A DNA stretch of 18,524 bases, taken from contig UQOC01000047.1 of NCBI GenBank assembly GCA_900542565.1, positions 1 through 18,524 on the forward strand, written 5' to 3'. Both the position numbers and the translations under genes were made by a program. The notes under the pieces were generated by a model. The model searched no databases and was not told the origin of the DNA. It saw nothing but the letters and a program-made list of their open reading frames with translations. The stretch comes from an uncultured Eubacteriales bacterium (lineage in GTDB: Bacteria > Bacillota > Clostridia > Peptostreptococcales > Anaerovoracaceae). Position 1 is the first letter of the stretch, and each line of letters opens with the position of its first letter. Positions 15,166-18,524 of the stretch are shown here, one piece after another.

Positions 15166-16620
15166 TTAGAACGGTCCAATGGCCATCACATCGGATGCGA
15201 TTACCAGGCCCAGTCCTACCACATACTCTATTGCCAGGAACTTCCACCAGAATTTTACCCATGTTGCATACGGGATACCTGCCATGGCAAGTCCGGCGTG
15301 GATGTTTCCTGAAGTTGGCGTGAACGGATTTGACAGGGCGTCGGATATGATATATACCTCGACAGCCGTCTGTCTGGTCAGTCCTGTCAGGTCTGCAAGA
15401 GGCGCCATCAAAGGAATAGTTGATGAAGCCTGACCGGAACCGGACGGGATTATGTAGCTGATGATGATCTGAGTTACATACTGTCCTACTACAGCCATTA
15501 CATCCGGAAGTTTTTCCAGTACGCTTACTGCTGCGTGGAGGATAGTGTGGATCATCTGAGCGTCTTCCATTACTACCAGGATACTTCTTGCGAAACCTAC
15601 CATCATGGCGCCTACCAGGATGTCCTTCATACCTGCTACCAGCTGATCGCAGAACCAGTTGATGGCAATGCCTTTCTTGAAGATGATGGTTACGATGAAG
15701 CCCATCAGCAGGAATACGCCTGCCAGCTGCTCAAAGTACCAGCCATAAGTGAGAACGCCGTACATTACTACAACGATAGTCAGCAGTACTACCAGCAGTA
15801 TCAGCTTACGAGTGGTGTTGAATTCCGGCAGACTTGAGAAGTCAACCGCATTGTTCTGAGCAAAGATCTTATCCTGTTCATACATGAGGGATCTGGTCTG
15901 ATCTTTTTCCAGTCTCTTGGCATAGTAGATCAGGATAGCGTCGATAGTTACAATAAATACTACCAGTCCAACGATATGGAACTGCATTCCTGAGAAGATC
16001 GGCAGTCCGGCGATTCCCTGAGCTACGCCCAGAGTGAAGGCGTTGGTTGTAGCTCCGGCGAAACCGGCAGCTCCGGCGCACATTACAACTCCTATGGTGA
16101 TAAGTGAGTCGTATCCGGCGCCGATGAAGATCGGTGCAAGGATAGGTATGAAGCAAAGCAATTCTTCATATGTTCCTACTGTGGATCCCAGTATAGCAAA
16201 TATGGACGCAATGATCGGGATGATGAGGAACTTCTTGTTGCCCAGCTTGATTATGAGCCTGCCCACACCTGCTACTATGGCTCCTGTTTCATTTACGATG
16301 TAGAATGATGCCGTTGAGAGGAAGATACAGAACATGATGTCCGGAACTGCTTCCATACCTCTGATGAACGAAGTGATATATTCCATAAATGATACCGCAT
16401 GATCTTCTTCCATCAGGGCCCAAGTATCAGGATCGATTACTTCACGGGTAGCCATGGAGCCGTCTGCTGCTTCGTATTCGATCGTAGTCATCTGATATGA
16501 CGAAGAAGGAATAACATATTACAGAATCGAGAAAATTAGTGCAAGAATCATCATTACAGCAAAAGGCTTAGGGAATGCTATCTTTTTCTTTTTGATCGTT
16601 CCACCTGTATTAGCTTCCAT
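15166..16620 (-). pseudogene. YfcC-family (C4-dicarboxylate/short-chain fatty acid-type) carrier, interrupted by in-frame TAA
   Basis: The ATG at 16620 is preceded by AAGGAGAG and opens a frame of 484 codons with the usual YfcC layout: basic N-terminus, first membrane helix, a periplasmic loop with the EVIDPDTW segment, then about eleven further helices. Family-typical stretches include LSTASFYIVNETGAI and the C-terminal SGSGQASSTIPLMAPLADLTGL. Codon 34 is TAA (16519-16521), inside the first helix: SIL-stop-YVIPSSSYQ. The rest is open from an ATG at 16491 to 15166 (441 aa) but has no ribosome binding site there. Without helix 1 the topology would be altered. I treat it as a recently broken gene. 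Sequencing error, readthrough or internal initiation are alternatives. The substrate is not inferable. Confidence 0.8.
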
Positions 16621-16724
16621 TTTTTCTCTCCTTTTTCTAATATTTTAGAAACTGTCGGCGGCTTTCTGCCTTTCTCAGGAAATCCGGCTGAAATCCGCTG
16701 TCCAGTCACTAACTGGATCAGAAT

Positions 16725-17582
16725 CTACAAATCCTTTAAATCGTCCCCTATGATCCCTATATCAACTGATTTTTTTTCCTGTTTGCTGAGCAAGGCTTTA
16801 ACATCCTCGCTGATATGTATGTCGCCGCTCTTTTTAATATTAGCCTTTCTCATCCTCGCCCGTTTTGCGGCTCTTTCCAATATCACATCCTGAAGGAGTT
16901 CGGCGTTTTCCCTCTGGTCTTCGGTGAAAGCGTAGATATAGCGTTCTCCGTTTTCACCTGTTATGGTCATCTCGTTGAATCTTGCTTCTGTTTTTTCCTC
17001 TTGCTTGCGCGGGTTGATAACACATCTGCGTACTACTTTGCTGAGCTGGCAGTCGGTTATGGCTGCGTACCTCCATATATGACTTCCGTCGGCGTACTCT
17101 GAATCAACCAGCGAATGCACCTGGGTATATGTAAACATTATGGTCTCATCGAGCAGAAAAAGGGTCATCTGATAGTTGGATGACCTTGCGGTCTGGTCTT
17201 CCTCGTCCCAGCGGAAAAGAGGTTCAGTTTTGATCGGCGATACCGTATACCCTGTGATCACCATGGATTCAAGGTTTTCAAGGTCTTCTTCGTCCAGGTT
17301 CAGTGCTTCCAGAGCGTTTTTGAGAAGCTGCGTCCTCTGCATCAGCTTATCTGCCGATTCATCTATATACTTTCCGTCTACCTTGATAAAATTCGGCTTA
17401 AGGAGAGTCCATACAGCCATCGCCGCAAATATCACCGCTATGACCATCCAGATCCAGCCGCCTTCTTCTCTGCTGAATCCCACACTCCACATAAGAAAAG
17501 CCAAAATAGCCAGCAGAAAAACCGATGAACTAGCTCTTTTACAAAAATATAGCAGATTCTTTTCGTCGTAGGTACGATCCAT
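16725..17582 (-). CDS. Two-helix membrane-anchored protein of unknown function
   Basis: A 285-aa protein not assigned to a family. Two hydrophobic segments near the N-terminus (about residues 15-33 and 42-61) form a hairpin anchor with a short loop (SREEGG). The remaining 220 residues are charged and soluble, with a mixed beta pattern (MTLFLLDETIMFTYTQVHSL, MTITGENGERYIYAF) that recalls PH-like or bacterial membrane-anchored sensory folds, then a basic helix (ERAAKRARMRKANIKK). AGGAGG lies 5 nt before the ATG, and a promoter with an overlapping inverted repeat lies upstream. It is 104 bp before the YfcC-type gene in the same direction and could be cotranscribed with it. The fold suggestion is inference. 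Confidence 0.75.
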   Translation of the reverse strand: MDRTYDEKNLLYFCKRASSSVFLLAILAFLMWSVGFSREEGGWIWMVIAVIFAAMAVWTLLKPNFIKVDGKYIDESADKLMQRTQLLKNALEALNLDEEDLENLESMVITGYTVSPIKTEPLFRWDEEDQTARSSNYQMTLFLLDETIMFTYTQVHSLVDSEYADGSHIWRYAAITDCQLSKVVRRCVINPRKQEEKTEARFNEMTITGENGERYIYAFTEDQRENAELLQDVILERAAKRARMRKANIKKSGDIHISEDVKALLSKQEKKSVDIGIIGDDLKDL

Positions 17583-17653
17583 CTATTCCTCCTGCTGCCC
17601 CAAAATATTTAAAAACAGTGGATTCTATTTTTTTCTGTCCGTTCTTTGTTTTC

Positions 17654-17681
17654 ATTTTAACACTTGATTATGATAAATCAA
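17654..17681 (-). promoter_or_regulatory. Promoter with overlapping inverted repeat (possible operator)
   Basis: On the minus strand, TTGATT (17676-17681) and TAAAAT (17654-17659) are 16 bp apart, about 70 nt upstream of the two-helix protein. The -35 is one arm of a perfect repeat TTGATT-6-AATCAA (17664-17681), placed where a repressor would block polymerase. A second small palindrome, CAATTAAATTG, adjoins it. Confidence 0.5.
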
Positions 17682-17713
17682 CAATTAAATTGATATGTTT
17701 CTTTATTGACTTG

Positions 17714-18415
17714 CTAAAAGTTAAGATTTTGCACAGATGATTTTCTTTTTTCCCACGAACCCATCCACATGGCCTGCAGCAAAAGGGCCGTACTGCATAC
17801 CCATACGGCCCTTTCCGAAAGCCATATGGAGATAAGAGTTCCGGGAACTGCTCCGATCATAAAAGAAAAAGTAAGGATAAAGAAGATAAAAAATGTTTTA
17901 AAAGATCTGCTGTCCCTTGTTGTCAGGAATCCATACAGTTTCTGGCCCACATTTCTTATGTTGCCTGTACATATGGTCGTATTATGAGCAACCCCCATAC
18001 AGGTTCTGAACAAACAGAGCTGAAACCCCATGACAAATGAAATGAATACCGTTACAGCTATATTAGCTGTCCCTGCCGGAACAAAACCTACAGCAAACAG
18101 CATGGCGGCTTCAAGCACCAGTGCCTTTTTTCTCCAGTCGCCTTTTTTGCCGGCAGTGCTCACCAGCTTTTTCAGCCACTGGCTGAATACGGCCCCTGAA
18201 ATACAGGCAAGCACAGGCAAAAAATACAAAAGCGCACCTGCCCAGTCACCAAGGGCAAGGCTTATGCCCAGATGAGACATGTTCGCCGTATGCATGTTCG
18301 CCAGTATCCCATCTCTTGTCATATATGTATATGCGTTCATGTATCCGCCTATCATTGTTATGGCAATTAAAAATGCCGGACGTTCCCAAGCCGGATAATT
18401 CTGCTGCTTTTCCAA
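17714..18415 (-). CDS. YoaK/DUF1275 family membrane protein
   Basis: A 233-aa protein with about six membrane helices, matching DUF1275 (YoaK): an N-terminal helix with GGYMNAYTYMTRDGILANMHTAN-like text, where family members have a conserved G-x-D-A/N...F/T-x-NMTGN pattern, and a mid-protein GFQLCLFR and TICTGNIRN segment, the second half of the duplicated motif. The role of the family is unproven; a transport function is often assumed. The start is TTG, with AGGAGG only 4 nt before it. The frame is open upstream to the window edge, where it encodes a GH32-like piece, so the true translation start is uncertain. An 11-bp inverted repeat (17782-17792/17804-17814) falls inside the 3' coding part. 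Confidence 0.82.
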   Translation of the reverse strand: MEKQQNYPAWERPAFLIAITMIGGYMNAYTYMTRDGILANMHTANMSHLGISLALGDWAGALLYFLPVLACISGAVFSQWLKKLVSTAGKKGDWRKKALVLEAAMLFAVGFVPAGTANIAVTVFISFVMGFQLCLFRTCMGVAHNTTICTGNIRNVGQKLYGFLTTRDSRSFKTFFIFFILTFSFMIGAVPGTLISIWLSERAVWVCSTALLLQAMWMGSWEKRKSSVQNLNF

Positions 18416-18442
18416 AATTCCTCCTATATAAATATGTAATGG

Positions 18443-18524
18443 AAAATTTCCGTTAAAATATGACAGCCCGTTGGGGTCGTTGAGAAGCCCTCTGGGAGGC
18501 TCAAGATGGAAATGCTGTTTCTTT
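18443..18524 (-). pseudogene. N-terminal fragment of a GH32 sucrose-6-phosphate hydrolase/invertase, decayed and cut at window edge
   Basis: The minus strand from 18523 encodes HFHLEPPRGLL then NDPNGLSYFNGNF. NDPNG carries the catalytic nucleophile Asp of GH32 invertases, and the text around it matches their first 30 or so residues. At a TTTT run (about 18442) the frame shifts. One base fewer would give NGNFHYIFI followed by TAG, where GH32 enzymes have NGxYHxFxQ, so both a 1-nt indel and a stop (CAG to TAG is one change) are visible. After that the homology ends and the YoaK gene begins, in the same frame as the GH32 piece. The 5' end of the fragment lies outside the window. Confidence 0.6.

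Noticed and set aside
17782..17814. An 11-bp inverted repeat AAAGGGCCGTA/TACGGCCCTTT as a terminator
   Set aside because: It lies inside the YoaK coding region before the stop codon and has no T run; probably incidental, though it could affect the mRNA.
1..18524. CRISPR arrays, insertion sequences, rRNA genes
   Set aside because: I saw no spaced direct repeats, no transposase-like reading frame and no rRNA sequence.

Overview
The window reads as a piece of chromosome from an obligately anaerobic Firmicute, most likely a Clostridia gut-type organism. The signs are strong AGGAGG-type ribosome binding sites, an oxygen-sensitive glycyl radical enzyme with its activase, a CoA-disulfide-reductase-like flavoprotein, DUF975 and YfcC-type membrane proteins, and an AraC regulator with a GH39-like tail. 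The genus is inference; I cannot place it from sequence alone.

Left edge (1-1715): a tRNA-Arg(CCT)-like sequence has a convincing 3' half but an abnormal 5' half, which suggests the end of an integrated element or a broken tRNA copy. A gene-free, hairpin-rich 300 bp follows, then a ZIP-family metal transporter and a thioredoxin, closed by a bidirectional terminator.

Centre-left (1719-9062): the most interesting part. A leftward operon encodes an SDR oxidoreductase, a 789-aa glycyl radical enzyme (GRE) and its radical-SAM activase with two extra 4Fe-4S clusters. Facing it across a 208-bp promoter region is an AraC-family regulator with a GH39-like C-terminal region, followed 4 bp later by a DUF2284 cysteine-rich protein and then a small membrane protein. 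The GRE keeps the radical glycine (G763) and the thiyl cysteine (C429), but has Gln (Q431) where the lyase and dehydratase branches of the family carry a catalytic Glu. Its substrate is therefore not predictable from the known classes, and the cluster is the best candidate here for an undescribed catabolic module.

Centre-right (9062-11640): a CoA-disulfide-reductase/rhodanese fusion is divergent from a C_GCAxxG_C_C-family cysteine-rich protein. Each has a recognisable sigma-A-like promoter in the shared 182-bp gap. Both products look thiol- or redox-related.

Right (11657-18524): every gene runs leftward. In transcription order they are a YoaK/DUF1275 membrane protein, an unrecognised two-helix membrane protein, a YfcC-family carrier broken by an in-frame TAA at codon 34, a DUF975 membrane protein, an AspT-like exchanger with a shortened central loop, and an M20 (carboxypeptidase-G-like) peptidase. 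The extreme right edge holds the decayed N-terminal coding piece of a GH32 invertase, joined in frame to the YoaK reading frame. With the stop in the YfcC gene and the odd tRNA, the window shows several signs of gene decay or rearrangement.
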